In this document: one piece after another, positions 32,312 to 41,128 of the stretch | How positions within the stretch are numbered: the stretch's first letter is position 1 | How the letters are laid out: each line of letters begins with the position of its first letter | Assembly: GCA_017430235.1 (NCBI GenBank) | Contig: JAFRNH010000002.1 | Span: 1 to 41,302 of the forward strand | Length of the DNA: 41,302 nucleotides | Source: Paludibacteraceae bacterium | GTDB taxonomy: Bacteria > Bacteroidota > Bacteroidia > Bacteroidales > Paludibacteraceae | Direction of reading: 5' to 3' | Program-made: the position numbers and the translations under genes | The notes under the pieces: model-generated | Seen by the model: the letters and a program-made list of their open reading frames with translations, nothing else | The model's database searches: none | Told to the model about the DNA's origin: nothing

Positions 32312-32414
32312 AGTTAATGCGAAGAGGATAAGACTGGCTCTATGCACCACCATTCGCAGCGGTGCAACTGTCACACCTTCATGCAGTAAAACTCATTTCA
32401 AAACTTTTACAGAC

Positions 32415-33482
32415 ATGACACTACTTATCATAGCGTTAATCGCCACATTAGGGATCTCCTTTCTATGTTCATTGCTGGAGGCGACCCTCTATTCGACGAC
32501 AAGCTCCTATATTGAGTCATTGCCACAGGATCAAAAAGGTGTTGCAAATTTAAAAGATTTGAAAACCAACATTGAGAAAGCCATTGCCGCCATACTCTCC
32601 CTCAACACCATTGCCAACACAGCTGGAGCTGCCGCCGTTGGCGCACAAACCATGGAAGTATTCGGCAACGCCTATTTTGGTGTTTGTTCTGCTGTTCTGA
32701 CCATCTTAGTTTTGATCTGTTCGGAAATCATCCCAAAGACCATTGGTTCCTCCTATTGGAGAGAACTTTGCATACCTGCAGGATTCATTATCCGAGGCAT
32801 CTACTATCTATGCTACCCATTGGTGGTCATGTCACGTTTTCTCACACGCCTATTCACTCGCAAACAGACACAAACCGTCAGTCGTGAAGAGGTGGCAGCC
32901 CTCACCAACATAGGCGAGCGAGAGGGTGTCTTCAAAAAGAACGAAAGTATCATCATCAACAACCTCGTGAAGATGGAAAAGGTGAAGGTACACTCCATCA
33001 TGACTCCCCGCACCGTTGTTTTGGCAGCACAAGAGGATATGACACTGGCAGAGTTCTTCCGCGACAAGAAATTCCTCACCTACTCCAGAATCCCCATCTA
33101 CACAAATGATTTTGATGATATTACAGGTTTCGTGCTGAAAACAGACATTTTGTTTCACCTCGCCAACGGAGAGGATCAGATTAAGCTGAAAGAGATCAAA
33201 AGAGACATCATGGTGTGCTACGAAAACACCTCCATCACAAAATTTTACGATCTAATGGTGGCTAGAAAAGAGCAAATTGCCCTTGTCATCGACGAATATG
33301 GAGGAATGGACGGCATCATCACACTGGAAGATGTGATAGAAACAATCCTTGGGTTAGAAATAACAGACGAATTAGACAATCAAACAGATATGCAAGCCTT
33401 TGCCAAAGCCTTATGGCAGAAAAGAGCCGCACAATTAGACTATGCAGAGGTTGAAGAAGAAAAGGAGACTAATCCTTCTTGA
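32415..33482 (+). CDS. CNNM (DUF21) and CBS-pair membrane protein, HlyC/CorC-like
   Basis: A 355-aa protein. I start at the ATG at 32415 (MTLLIIALIATLGISFLCSLLEA), since upstream codons in frame run back into the tRNA terminator and look non-coding. Residues 1-165 form the DUF21/CNNM transmembrane domain with the SLLEATLYS and SEIIPKTIGSSYW motifs. Residues 195-330 form a CBS pair (VHSIMTPRTVV near 195; LVIDEYGGMDGIITLEDVIETILG near 290-313). The C-terminal CorC_HlyC (transporter-associated) domain found in longer homologs is absent; the protein ends in a short acidic tail. Members are linked to Mg2+ or Co2+ transport. The 3' end overlaps the convergent 102-aa gene by 14 nt. Confidence 0.92.
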   Translation: MTLLIIALIATLGISFLCSLLEATLYSTTSSYIESLPQDQKGVANLKDLKTNIEKAIAAILSLNTIANTAGAAAVGAQTMEVFGNAYFGVCSAVLTILVLICSEIIPKTIGSSYWRELCIPAGFIIRGIYYLCYPLVVMSRFLTRLFTRKQTQTVSREEVAALTNIGEREGVFKKNESIIINNLVKMEKVKVHSIMTPRTVVLAAQEDMTLAEFFRDKKFLTYSRIPIYTNDFDDITGFVLKTDILFHLANGEDQIKLKEIKRDIMVCYENTSITKFYDLMVARKEQIALVIDEYGGMDGIITLEDVIETILGLEITDELDNQTDMQAFAKALWQKRAAQLDYAEVEEEKETNPS

Positions 33483-33777
33483 TCGAATCCTTATAATTTT
33501 TACCTCCAATAGAGACAGAAGATAGTGCGTCTTGAATCAGACACATAGCTTCTGCCAACTTCTCATCAGCCACAGTCAGACGATTTACTAAATCTTTTGT
33601 CGCCACAACAGCATTGGGAGTCTGACTATCCGAGATAGGCATGCTCTGCAACAACTCCACACATGGTTTGATGCGCTTTGCGTCAAACGACAAGCAATCA
33701 TACGTAGACTGTACACTACGAATCAACATCTCAACGTTCTTAATAACAGAAGTATCGTTTTTTGTATTCTTCTCCAT
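33469..33777 (-). CDS. Small hypothetical protein
   Basis: A 102-aa soluble protein, predicted helical (three or four helices, for example NVEMLIRSVQSTYDCL and AVVATKDLVNRL) without signal or membrane segments. I do not recognise the family. Support for it being real: plausible amino-acid composition, ATG start, and no competing gene over most of its length. It converges with the CNNM gene (14-nt overlap at the 3' ends) and diverges from the TauE/SafE gene, with 129 nt between the starts. No function is suggested by the context. Confidence 0.6.
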   Translation of the reverse strand: MEKNTKNDTSVIKNVEMLIRSVQSTYDCLSFDAKRIKPCVELLQSMPISDSQTPNAVVATKDLVNRLTVADEKLAEAMCLIQDALSSVSIGGKNYKDSIKKD

Positions 33778-33872
33778 GTCTATTCCAATTAGTGCTAAAT
33801 TTGTTGGTAAAAGTAAGACTATTTTTTATGAAAACAAAAGAAAAAATGAGGCTTATTTTCATACGTAATCAT

Positions 33873-33880
33873 TAATTTTG
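33873..33880 (+). promoter_or_regulatory. Promoter -7 box of the TauE/SafE gene
   Basis: TAATTTTG, a full TAnnTTTG match, 26 nt before the GTG start. Confidence 0.45.
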
Positions 33881-33906
33881 CATGAAGAATTTAACTTGCA
33901 AAAGAA

Positions 33907-34635
33907 GTGGACACAACCATCATCATATTACTAATCCTTTTTTGCACCGGCGCCAGTTTCGTACAGCGCGTTTGTGGTTTCGGTTTCGGTATTTTCATCA
34001 TGACCATGCTTCCCTATCTCATGCCATCCTATGGTGAGGCCACCACGCTCTCAGGCATGTTGTCTGCTGCACAATCAGTCTACATTTTATTCACACATTA
34101 CAAGTATATAAACTGGAAGCGTCTCATTCCTATCACCATCACCTTTCTGATTGTCTCCTTCTTCGCGATTGGTTATGTGGCAAATGCATCGGAGTCGCAT
34201 TTGAAACTACTATTGGGTATCATTCTTATTCTTATAGGGTTCTACTTCCTCTTTATCAACGGACACATACAGGTAAAACCCACTCTTCGCTTGCAAATCT
34301 CGATGGGTAGCATTAGTGGTGTCATGGGTGGATTATTTGGCATGCAAGGACCTCCTGCCGTACTCTACTTCTTAGCATCAGAAAAGGGAAAAGAGGAATA
34401 TTTAGCTATGGCGCAGACCTATTTCCTAATTGGCAATGTTGCCATGACCCTCTTTCGTGCACACCATGGATTCCTGACACACTTTGTTTGCATCAGTTGG
34501 CTATATGCCCTTATTGGGGTCGTACTCGGAAGCATATTGGGCAAGATTATCTTCGACAAGATATCAGCCGAAACGCTTCGAGAAATCGTCTATGTCTACA
34601 TGATTATCAGCGGAATCGTTGCCATTAGTTCCTAA
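33907..34635 (+). CDS. TauE/SafE-family permease
   Basis: A 242-aa membrane protein with about eight helices. Family signs: SFVQRVCGFGFGIFIMTMLPYL near residues 18-39 (given as a region), and GVMGGLFGMQGPPAVLYFLAS near 138-158, the second-half repeat with the G-x-G/PP motif. Members carry sulfite, taurine, sulfoacetate or other organic anions; the substrate here is unknown. The start codon is GTG at 33907, since the nearby ATG at 33882 is out of frame and a -7 box lies just upstream. It is a single-gene unit that faces the rseP gene. Confidence 0.88.
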   Translation: MDTTIIILLILFCTGASFVQRVCGFGFGIFIMTMLPYLMPSYGEATTLSGMLSAAQSVYILFTHYKYINWKRLIPITITFLIVSFFAIGYVANASESHLKLLLGIILILIGFYFLFINGHIQVKPTLRLQISMGSISGVMGGLFGMQGPPAVLYFLASEKGKEEYLAMAQTYFLIGNVAMTLFRAHHGFLTHFVCISWLYALIGVVLGSILGKIIFDKISAETLREIVYVYMIISGIVAISS

Positions 34636-34661
34636 CGACTCATCACTGAGCACCCACTCCA

Positions 34662-35993
34662 TCAGAGTGCCCGATGAATATCATTCAGGTTGGCATACAG
34701 TATCAAAGCGAACAAAAGGACCATTCCGATGATTTGTGCCTTCACCATCACATTCTGACTTGGCTTTTTCTTCGTGATCACCTCATAAGCCAAAAACATC
34801 ACATGACCTCCATCCAACGCTGGAATAGGGAGAATATTCATAAAGGCTAAAATCAGCGATAAAAAGGCTGTGATTTCCCAAAATATACGAGCATTAAACG
34901 GATATGGGAACAAACTTCCAATAGTGACGAAACCTCCTATATTCTTTGCTCCGGCAGGAGTGAAGACATATTTCATATCGCCCACATAATTGAACAATCT
35001 ACCAAATCCTTTTTCCACACCCACAGAAATAGATTCAAAAAATCCATAAGTTACTGTCTCATATTTGAAAAAAGAGCCAGGTCCCCTCATAGCCACACCA
35101 ATCTTACCATCAGCATCCGGTGTAACAACGAGATGTCCCAGAGTATTTTTTCGCCTTACGGTAATAGAGATAGGAACATTCTTATTCTTATTGAACATGG
35201 CAATCAAACTAAAGACATCTGATTTTCTTACAGAATCTTGAAATGAGGTGTCGATATATGAGACTACACGGTCACCCTTCAACAAACCTGCTCTCATCGC
35301 GCGAGAATCAGGCATGACGCTATCCACTTCGAATGGATAATTAATTCCCAAAAACATTGAGTTTGACTCTATAATCTTCTCCGCAAAATCTTCCGGCATT
35401 TGAATCGCCGTTTCTACGCCATCACGCAACACCCATACTGTCTTGGCTTCCAACAAAGCATGCATCGACTCATCATCCAATCTAACCAGCTCCTTCGAAT
35501 CCGTGCGTAAAAGGATATCTCCATTTCGGAAACCAATGCTCTGTGCATACTCATTAAACGCCATACCATCCGTCATGTTCTTAAACGGAATATAGGTTTC
35601 TCCATAGTGGAAGGCAATCATAAAATAGATAAACAGAGCCAAAATGAAGTTAAAAACAACACCCATAACCATGATCAACAGGCGTTGCCATGCTGGTTTC
35701 GTTCGAAACTCCCAAGGCTGTGGATCCCTCTTCATCTGTTCTTGGTCGAGCGACTCATCTATCATGCCCGCCAACTTCACATATCCACCCAAAGGCAGCC
35801 AGCCTATACCATATTCTGTATCACTCTTCTTCGATTTATGCTTAAACAGAGTAAATCCTGGATTAAAGAACAAATAAAATTTCTCAACTCTCACCTTGAA
35901 TAGCTTAGCCATCAAGAAATGGCCAAATTCATGGAAAACTACCAGAATGGTCAGACTCAAGAGAAACTGAAGGATAACAACCAACGTTGACAT
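34662..35993 (-). CDS. rseP: RIP metalloprotease, site-2 protease
   Basis: A 443-aa intramembrane zinc protease. HEFGH lies at residues 21-25 in the first helix; PDZ-like segments are in the middle (about 120-300, e.g. NYPFEVDSVMPDSRAMRAGLLKGD as a region near 220-243); the second catalytic motif is NILPIPALDGGHVMFLAYE near 388-406, with the metal-binding Asp. It cuts anti-sigma factors or leftover signal peptides inside the membrane. It is the last gene of a minus-strand series after dxr, an order common in Bacteroidales and many other bacteria. The dxr-rseP gap has two small stem-loops. Confidence 0.95.
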   Translation of the reverse strand: MSTLVVILQFLLSLTILVVFHEFGHFLMAKLFKVRVEKFYLFFNPGFTLFKHKSKKSDTEYGIGWLPLGGYVKLAGMIDESLDQEQMKRDPQPWEFRTKPAWQRLLIMVMGVVFNFILALFIYFMIAFHYGETYIPFKNMTDGMAFNEYAQSIGFRNGDILLRTDSKELVRLDDESMHALLEAKTVWVLRDGVETAIQMPEDFAEKIIESNSMFLGINYPFEVDSVMPDSRAMRAGLLKGDRVVSYIDTSFQDSVRKSDVFSLIAMFNKNKNVPISITVRRKNTLGHLVVTPDADGKIGVAMRGPGSFFKYETVTYGFFESISVGVEKGFGRLFNYVGDMKYVFTPAGAKNIGGFVTIGSLFPYPFNARIFWEITAFLSLILAFMNILPIPALDGGHVMFLAYEVITKKKPSQNVMVKAQIIGMVLLFALILYANLNDIHRAL

Positions 35994-36018
35994 ATATAAA
36001 GATATTTATAATTTATAG

Positions 36019-36074
36019 TGGATAATACAACAAAATCCACACGTATACTATTTAAATGGTGAATTTATAAATCA
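36019..36074. promoter_or_regulatory. Two small stem-loops between dxr and rseP
   Basis: GTGGAT...ATCCAC (about 36018-36040) and GTGA...TCAC (about 36059-36074) lie in the 78-nt gap. Their sequence recalls the stem-loops before upxY and gmd (shared AAATGGTGAATTTATA, 16 nt, opposite orientation at 16483-16499). Neither has a T-run. Confidence 0.3.
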
Positions 36075-37232
36075 CTTATATTTTAATGACGTTTCAACAG
36101 CCTTACGACGGGCCAAATCATCTGTTTTGACATAATCTTCGTAAGTCGGTTTGGCGATGAAAGGAACCGAAGCCATCGTCTCCTCAATCACATCCGACAT
36201 CTGCAAGAAACCTAACTCCTCATGCAAGAATTTTGCCACCGCCACCTCGTTGGCTGCATTCAAGATGCATGGCATATTACCTCCTTTATCCATTGCGGCA
36301 TACGCAAAAGCCAGGTTACGGAAAACCTCCAAATCAGGTTTCTCGAAAGTCATCGTCTGATGGGTAAAGAAATCGAGACGTGGATAGTTATTCTGTAATC
36401 TCTGCGGGTAGCCAAACGCATATTGGATAGGCAACTTCATATCTGGCAATCCCAACTGAGCTTTGATGGAGCCATCCTGAAACTGAACCATGGAGTGGAT
36501 CAGTGACTGAGGATGAACCACCGCTTCAATCTGTGATGCCTTTACATTAAACAACCACTTTGCCTCTATCACCTCGAAGCCCTTGTTCATCATTGAAGCT
36601 GAATCGATGGTAATCTTGGCACCCATCGACCAGTTCGGATGCTTCAAGGCATCTGCTGGCGTAACATGTTCCAAAAAGGCACGGTCTTTGCCTCGGAAAG
36701 GTCCACCTGAAGCAGTTAACAATATCTTCTCAATAGGCGACAACTCGCCTGCCAAGCACTGGAACACAGCAGAGTGTTCCGAATCGACAGGAAGAATAGC
36801 CACTTTATTTTCAGTAGCCAAGCGACAGATTAAATCACCTGCCACCACCAATGTTTCCTTATTAGCCAACGCAATGGTCTTGTGCGCTTTTATCGCTTTT
36901 ATGGTAGGATATAATCCTGCATAACCAACCATTGCCGTCAAGACGATGTCAATGGGTTCCGACTCCACAACATCAGCTATCGACTGAGACCCAGCGAAGA
37001 CCTTGATAGGCAGGTCAGCCAATGCCTCTTTCACCTCCTGATACTTGGTTTCATTTGCCACCACCACCATCTCAGGTTGGAACTTGCGAGCTTGTTCAAT
37101 CAACAAAGCTGCGTTATTATTGGCAGTAAGGGCATAGACCTCGAACAAGGAAGGATTTTCCTCTATCACTTCAAGAGCTTGAGTTCCAATAGAACCTGTG
37201 GAACCTAATATAGCAATTTGTTTTTTCTTCAT
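36072..37232 (-). CDS. dxr: 1-deoxy-D-xylulose 5-phosphate reductoisomerase
   Basis: A 386-aa enzyme of the MEP isoprenoid pathway that makes 2-C-methylerythritol 4-phosphate with NADPH. Signatures: ILGSTGSIGTQALEVI at residues 7-22, ALANKETLVVAG near 120, LPVDSEHSAVFQCL near 145, TASGGPFRG near 172, and ITIDSASMMNKGFEVIEAKWLF near 205-226 (region). I use ATG 37232 (MKKKQIAILG); the open frame starts at a TTG eight codons earlier. It lies between the LytM-domain gene and rseP and is likely co-transcribed with them. Confidence 0.97.
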   Translation of the reverse strand: MKKKQIAILGSTGSIGTQALEVIEENPSLFEVYALTANNNAALLIEQARKFQPEMVVVANETKYQEVKEALADLPIKVFAGSQSIADVVESEPIDIVLTAMVGYAGLYPTIKAIKAHKTIALANKETLVVAGDLICRLATENKVAILPVDSEHSAVFQCLAGELSPIEKILLTASGGPFRGKDRAFLEHVTPADALKHPNWSMGAKITIDSASMMNKGFEVIEAKWLFNVKASQIEAVVHPQSLIHSMVQFQDGSIKAQLGLPDMKLPIQYAFGYPQRLQNNYPRLDFFTHQTMTFEKPDLEVFRNLAFAYAAMDKGGNMPCILNAANEVAVAKFLHEELGFLQMSDVIEETMASVPFIAKPTYEDYVKTDDLARRKAVETSLKYK

Positions 37233-37281
37233 ATTCTTCAACAACAAAGAACCCAATTATACCAAAGTTCGGACAAAGCGA

Positions 37282-38136
37282 CTAAAACATGATGAACACT
37301 TGCGGATCCATCGACATACCATCCTTCCACAACTGGAATTCAAAATAGCAATCATCGTTAGAACGGAACGTGGTAAGAGCTTGTCCAGCATGTACCTTTT
37401 CCCCGACAGTCTGCATATATGGCTGACGAGTTTTATAGACTGATATGATATTATCCGAATGTTGGATGGTCATAATGTAAATATTGTTCAGCGAATATTC
37501 GCAAGAGATGACAACGCCATCCAAAATAGAGACCACATTTGAGTTGTGTTCCGCCATCATCGTGACACCATATATCTTCAGATGCGGGTTATAAGATTCC
37601 AAAACGCGTCCTTTAGCAGGTTGTTGCATCAAGTGATTGATCGACTCCTGCTGCGTGTGCATACCGATAGCAGTGGATACAATCTCCTCCGCCTCAAACG
37701 AGTCGCGGAAAGCCAGTTCACGTTCTGACGGACCTGAAAGTTGACTCTTTGCCACAATGCGCAATGAGTCAGCACTCACAACAGAATCCACAGGGATCTC
37801 GCCTGCCACGATAGAACGCAAAGCAGCTACGTACTTCGTCTGCAAGCTTACTTGTTCAGATATGGAATCCACCACTAAAGAATTAAGCGTCAGTTGTTTT
37901 CTCAGATTAACATTTTCAGTATACCCTGGCAAGAAACCTCTCATTGGTGTATTGATAATCAAGAAAGCAATCAAGAAGAAATAGAGGACCGCCACCATAA
38001 ATCCGACGGCGATGACAGACAATTTGGAAAGTCTGATTCTCCAAATCTCCTCCAGCGTATTTTCATTTAGAATTGCCAGCTTATACTTAAACCGCAACCT
38101 TTGTATAAAGGACTTCAAATTCGACAAATTTCCCAT
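37282..38136 (-). CDS. M23/LytM-domain protein with degenerate active site
   Basis: A 284-aa protein with one membrane helix at about residues 40-62, a coiled-coil-prone stretch (75-115) and a C-terminal LytM fold (about 170-284, including ILDGVVISC, VGEKVHAGQAL and a final DPQVFIM). In active M23 peptidases, zinc is held by H-x-G-x-D, and by the HxH of HLHFE. Here the first site reads HLKIY, so Asp is missing, the usual 'T-x-Y-x-H' reads SVYKTR, and the last site reads CYFEF without His. It is therefore probably not a peptidase but a regulator or scaffold, as with EnvC- and NlpD-type proteins. Its stop is 3 nt after the upstream methyltransferase region, so it is in one operon with spoU and dxr. 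Confidence 0.85.
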   Translation of the reverse strand: MGNLSNLKSFIQRLRFKYKLAILNENTLEEIWRIRLSKLSVIAVGFMVAVLYFFLIAFLIINTPMRGFLPGYTENVNLRKQLTLNSLVVDSISEQVSLQTKYVAALRSIVAGEIPVDSVVSADSLRIVAKSQLSGPSERELAFRDSFEAEEIVSTAIGMHTQQESINHLMQQPAKGRVLESYNPHLKIYGVTMMAEHNSNVVSILDGVVISCEYSLNNIYIMTIQHSDNIISVYKTRQPYMQTVGEKVHAGQALTTFRSNDDCYFEFQLWKDGMSMDPQVFIMF

Positions 38137-38138
38137 GC

Positions 38139-38903
38139 TTATCTATTTATTCTACGTCTAAACTCAGAGCAAACGATAGCCGTTGCCACAGCAACATTCA
38201 ACGATTCCGATGTGTCTCTACTCTGAGGGAAATTAGGTATGTATAATTTCCTATCGACATATTTTTTTACAACCGAAGAGATGCCATTTCCCTCATTCCC
38301 CATCACAATAATGCCGGAAGAAGTCAGGGTCTCTTCATATATATTATCACCTTCTAAGAAAGTTCCATAAACAGGAACTCCCTTCAAACTCATCAACAGT
38401 TTCTCCAAATCAAGATAATGGACACGCACACGAGCCAAAGCTCCCATGGTTGCTTGAACCACCTTAGGATTAAAGACATCCACCGTCTCTTTTGAACAAA
38501 TAACATTTTCTATGCCAAACCAATCGGCTATACGGATAATCGTACCCAGATTTCCAGGATCCTGAACGGTATCCAACATCAGAGACAACTGACTACCCAA
38601 AGTCTTATAGTCCAAATGATAGGTAGGCTTTTTAAAAAGAGCCACTACCGATTGTGGAGCACACAAAGCGGAGACTTTCTTCAGTCCCTCTTTCGTAACC
38701 TCCTGAACAGCATCTGCTTTGATGCTTTTATGTGCAGACAAATAATCTGACGTGGCAATCAATAGTGTACAATGAAATGTGTTGAGTAGATCATCCACTA
38801 ATTTAGGACCCTCTGCAAAGAACAAACCAGACTCATCTCTCTCCTTCTTCCTGTTCAGAGAGGTAATCAGTTTTATTGTGTTCTTACTCAACGCTTCCAT
38901 CAT
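38139..38903 (-). CDS. SpoU/TrmH-family RNA 2'-O-methyltransferase
   Basis: A 254-aa SPOUT enzyme. An N-terminal substrate-binding domain (about 1-95) is followed by the knotted SAM-binding domain with DTVQDPGNLGTIIRIADWFG near 114-133, GIIVMGNEGNGIS near 195-207 and IPNFPQSRDTSESLNVAVATAIV near 217-239 (region). It methylates a ribose of rRNA or tRNA; which position cannot be told. The ATG directly follows the stop codon of the preceding DUF4827 gene (TAGATG). It probably starts at the first of two Mets. Confidence 0.94.
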   Translation of the reverse strand: MMEALSKNTIKLITSLNRKKERDESGLFFAEGPKLVDDLLNTFHCTLLIATSDYLSAHKSIKADAVQEVTKEGLKKVSALCAPQSVVALFKKPTYHLDYKTLGSQLSLMLDTVQDPGNLGTIIRIADWFGIENVICSKETVDVFNPKVVQATMGALARVRVHYLDLEKLLMSLKGVPVYGTFLEGDNIYEETLTSSGIIVMGNEGNGISSVVKKYVDRKLYIPNFPQSRDTSESLNVAVATAIVCSEFRRRINR

Positions 38904-39518
38904 CTACTCCAATCCTACCAACCAAATATCATAATACATCGGTCTGTGCTCTTCCGCATCCGAGCGTTTTCCGCCCTTAACCGTTGTCAACGAACCGTTA
39001 GCAAGACCGAATGGGATGATTATCTGACAATGTCCGCCTACCCGAAGGTTGCGCACCGCATTTTGAAATGCCATTCCATAGCTATATCCAGTGGATGGCT
39101 TTTGAACCAAAGTGAATGAAAGAGGATCTGGCGACACAGCTGATGTGCAATCATAAATCAAGGTTCCATCCAATGTATAGCCCTTATACCTCACATAAGC
39201 TCTCCAATTGGTTTCAGGTTCTCTACCCGTTCCCAACTCCACTTGGTGATAGTACAAGCCAGACAAATCTCCTGTCTCGTATTTATAAAACAATCTTTTC
39301 TGACCATCCATCCACTCCGACGTACCCGTAGGCAGAGAGGTGGTAACTGATATATTCTTTCCTTTGATAAAAGACTCTATGGCATCTTCCTCTTCTTCCA
39401 ACCAATCGGAATATGTCTTCCCTGAGTCTTTACAAGAAAAGAGTGATAGCACACATGCAAGGATTAACAATCCTCTTTTTACTTCTTTAAAACGATTCAT
39501 TTTGTTTATCATATTCAT
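38904..39518 (-). CDS. DUF4827-type lipoprotein, FKBP-like
   Basis: A 204-aa protein with a signal ending VLSLFSC, then KDSGKTYSDWLEEEEDAIESF. The body has an FKBP-like layout (GRE...NWRAYVRYKGYTLDGTLIYD; GYSYGMAFQNAVRNLRVGGHC; IIPFGLANG), typical of the Bacteroidales DUF4827 family. Key aromatic residues of true peptidyl-prolyl isomerases are partly absent, so enzyme activity is uncertain. The start ATG at 39518 forms an ATGA overlap with the stop of the neighbouring FKBP lipoprotein; a second Met (39500) could also serve. It should sit in the periplasm, anchored in a membrane, perhaps as a folding helper. Confidence 0.85.
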   Translation of the reverse strand: MNMINKMNRFKEVKRGLLILACVLSLFSCKDSGKTYSDWLEEEEDAIESFIKGKNISVTTSLPTGTSEWMDGQKRLFYKYETGDLSGLYYHQVELGTGREPETNWRAYVRYKGYTLDGTLIYDCTSAVSPDPLSFTLVQKPSTGYSYGMAFQNAVRNLRVGGHCQIIIPFGLANGSLTTVKGGKRSDAEEHRPMYYDIWLVGLE

Positions 39519-40051
39519 CTATCTCTTTTTACTTCTATAACGGTGATTGTACACTCAATCGGTGTCCACGAAGGAATACATTTAGGTACGCCAATCACAC
39601 CATAAGCAAGGAAGGAGGGCATCACAAAAACACCGCTTCCTGATTGCTTCAACAGCGACAAAGCCTCTCGATAACCACGCTCTATTTCACAATGCTCCAA
39701 GTTTTCCGTTTTAACCACATCCGTCAGTTTATCACACGTACTTCCATCCAATAGTTTCACCGAATAACGGTAGGTCACCTGATCTGTCATAGAGATGGAA
39801 TCTCCTTCTCCTTGATTGGTAATATAATAACGCAATCCACTCTTCGTTGTTGTGAATGGGATGGACAAAGAATCTATATAAGCACGAATCAAACTGTCTT
39901 CGATGGCGGCAAACTCCTTATTCATTTCAATCAGACTCTCCGTAGGATCATCTTTGGGCAACTTGTTGTAAGGAATCTGCGGAGCGGGATCTTGACAAGA
40001 GGCCAACAAGCCTAGACACACACTCAATATATAACACAACTTTTTTATCAT
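39515..40051 (-). CDS. FKBP-type peptidyl-prolyl isomerase lipoprotein
   Basis: A 178-aa lipoprotein counted from ATG 40051 (MIKKLCYILSVCLGLLASC), whose ATGA overlap with the NrnA-like gene supports this start rather than the longer frame to 40087. After the Cys comes a linker, then an FKBP domain with TTTKSGLRYYITNQGEGDSI, VTYRYSVKLLDGSTCDKL, GYREALSLLKQSGSGVFVMPSFLAYG and IECTITVIEV (regions over about 75-175). It should speed proline isomerisation in folding exported proteins. It is tightly coupled with the DUF4827 lipoprotein and the phosphoesterase gene, the normal Bacteroidales order. Confidence 0.92.
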   Translation of the reverse strand: MIKKLCYILSVCLGLLASCQDPAPQIPYNKLPKDDPTESLIEMNKEFAAIEDSLIRAYIDSLSIPFTTTKSGLRYYITNQGEGDSISMTDQVTYRYSVKLLDGSTCDKLTDVVKTENLEHCEIERGYREALSLLKQSGSGVFVMPSFLAYGVIGVPKCIPSWTPIECTITVIEVKRDR

Positions 40052-41100
40052 ATACTCAACTGACGATCTCTTTCTGCAATCATACACTCAGCCAATGTGG
40101 GCAACTTCTCTTCAAAAATACGAACGGCCTCGTCCATTGAGACATACAACTGACCACCCGCCGCATTCTTATGTCCACCGCCCGTAAAATATTCAGCGGC
40201 AAACTCATTTACTGGCACGTCACCCTGCGAACGGAAAGACATGCGGATCTTCTCCTCATCCTCCTTAAACAATGCAGTGAAGATAATACCCTTGATAGAC
40301 AATGGCATATTAACAAATCCCTCTGCATCACCTGGTTTATAGTTGTATCGATCCAACTCCTCCTTGGTCAGACACATCAGAGCTGCACCATACTCAGGAT
40401 AGATCTTCATCTTATTGGTGAGCATATAACCCATCAAACGGAATCTACTCTCCGAATAGTTGTCGTATACACGACGGTGTATCTCATCCTTATCCACACC
40501 CTTCTTGATTAACTCAGATACAATGGAATAGATCTCCGATTGATTTGAATTAAAGGAGAAAGAGCCCGTATCGGTCATTAATCCTACGAATATACACTCG
40601 GCACACTCCTTCGTCATATCCGTAAAATAACCCATTCGGCAAATTAAACGGAAAACCATCTCAGCCGTCGATGTCATCTCCGGATAAGAAATCACAATGT
40701 CAGCGAAACTACCGGGATCTATGTGATGGTCCACCAACACTTTACGAGCAGGGGCATCTGCCACACAAAAAGCCATATCCCCTATTCTCTTCAACACATT
40801 AAAGTCCAATGCAATGATTAATTCGGTTTTCTTAATAATTTCATCCGCTTTTTCTTTCTCTTCAGCGTAAACAAGGATGTCCTTAGCTCCCGGCATCCAT
40901 CCGAAATAATCAGGATATGCCGTAGGGACAATGACCTTCACCCTTTTGTCTAATGTTCCTAGAAAATTGGCAAATGCCAATGATGAACCAATAGCGTCAC
41001 CATCAGGAGAGATGTGAGAAACGATTACGATGTCATTCGCAGAATCTATCTCTTCTTTCGCTGCTTGGATCAATTCTTCTTTGATAATCTTTGATATCAT
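40048..41100 (-). CDS. DHH-family phosphoesterase, NrnA-like oligoribonuclease/pAp phosphatase
   Basis: A 350-aa protein. The DHH domain has VSHISPDGDAIGSSLAFANF near residues 28-47, LIALDFNVLKRIG near 94-106 and VDHHIDPG near 122-129 with the DHH triad; FVGLMTDTGSFSFN near 170 is another metal motif. The C-terminal DHHA1 domain has GGGHKNAAGGQL near 310-321. NrnA enzymes degrade 2-5 nt RNAs and dephosphorylate 3'-phosphoadenosine 5'-phosphate. It follows the putative comEC gene by 28 nt and overlaps the FKBP gene by 4 nt. All motifs are intact. Confidence 0.94.
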   Translation of the reverse strand: MISKIIKEELIQAAKEEIDSANDIVIVSHISPDGDAIGSSLAFANFLGTLDKRVKVIVPTAYPDYFGWMPGAKDILVYAEEKEKADEIIKKTELIIALDFNVLKRIGDMAFCVADAPARKVLVDHHIDPGSFADIVISYPEMTSTAEMVFRLICRMGYFTDMTKECAECIFVGLMTDTGSFSFNSNQSEIYSIVSELIKKGVDKDEIHRRVYDNYSESRFRLMGYMLTNKMKIYPEYGAALMCLTKEELDRYNYKPGDAEGFVNMPLSIKGIIFTALFKEDEEKIRMSFRSQGDVPVNEFAAEYFTGGGHKNAAGGQLYVSMDEAVRIFEEKLPTLAECMIAERDRQLSI

Positions 41101-41128
41101 ACTCTTCTTCTATATTTAGGCCGTAAAG

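Noticed and set aside
32298-32414. 39-residue upstream extension of the CNNM gene
   Set aside because: It begins in the tRNA terminator, has non-membrane, Cys/Thr/Arg-rich composition, and the ATG at 32415 gives the expected membrane start.
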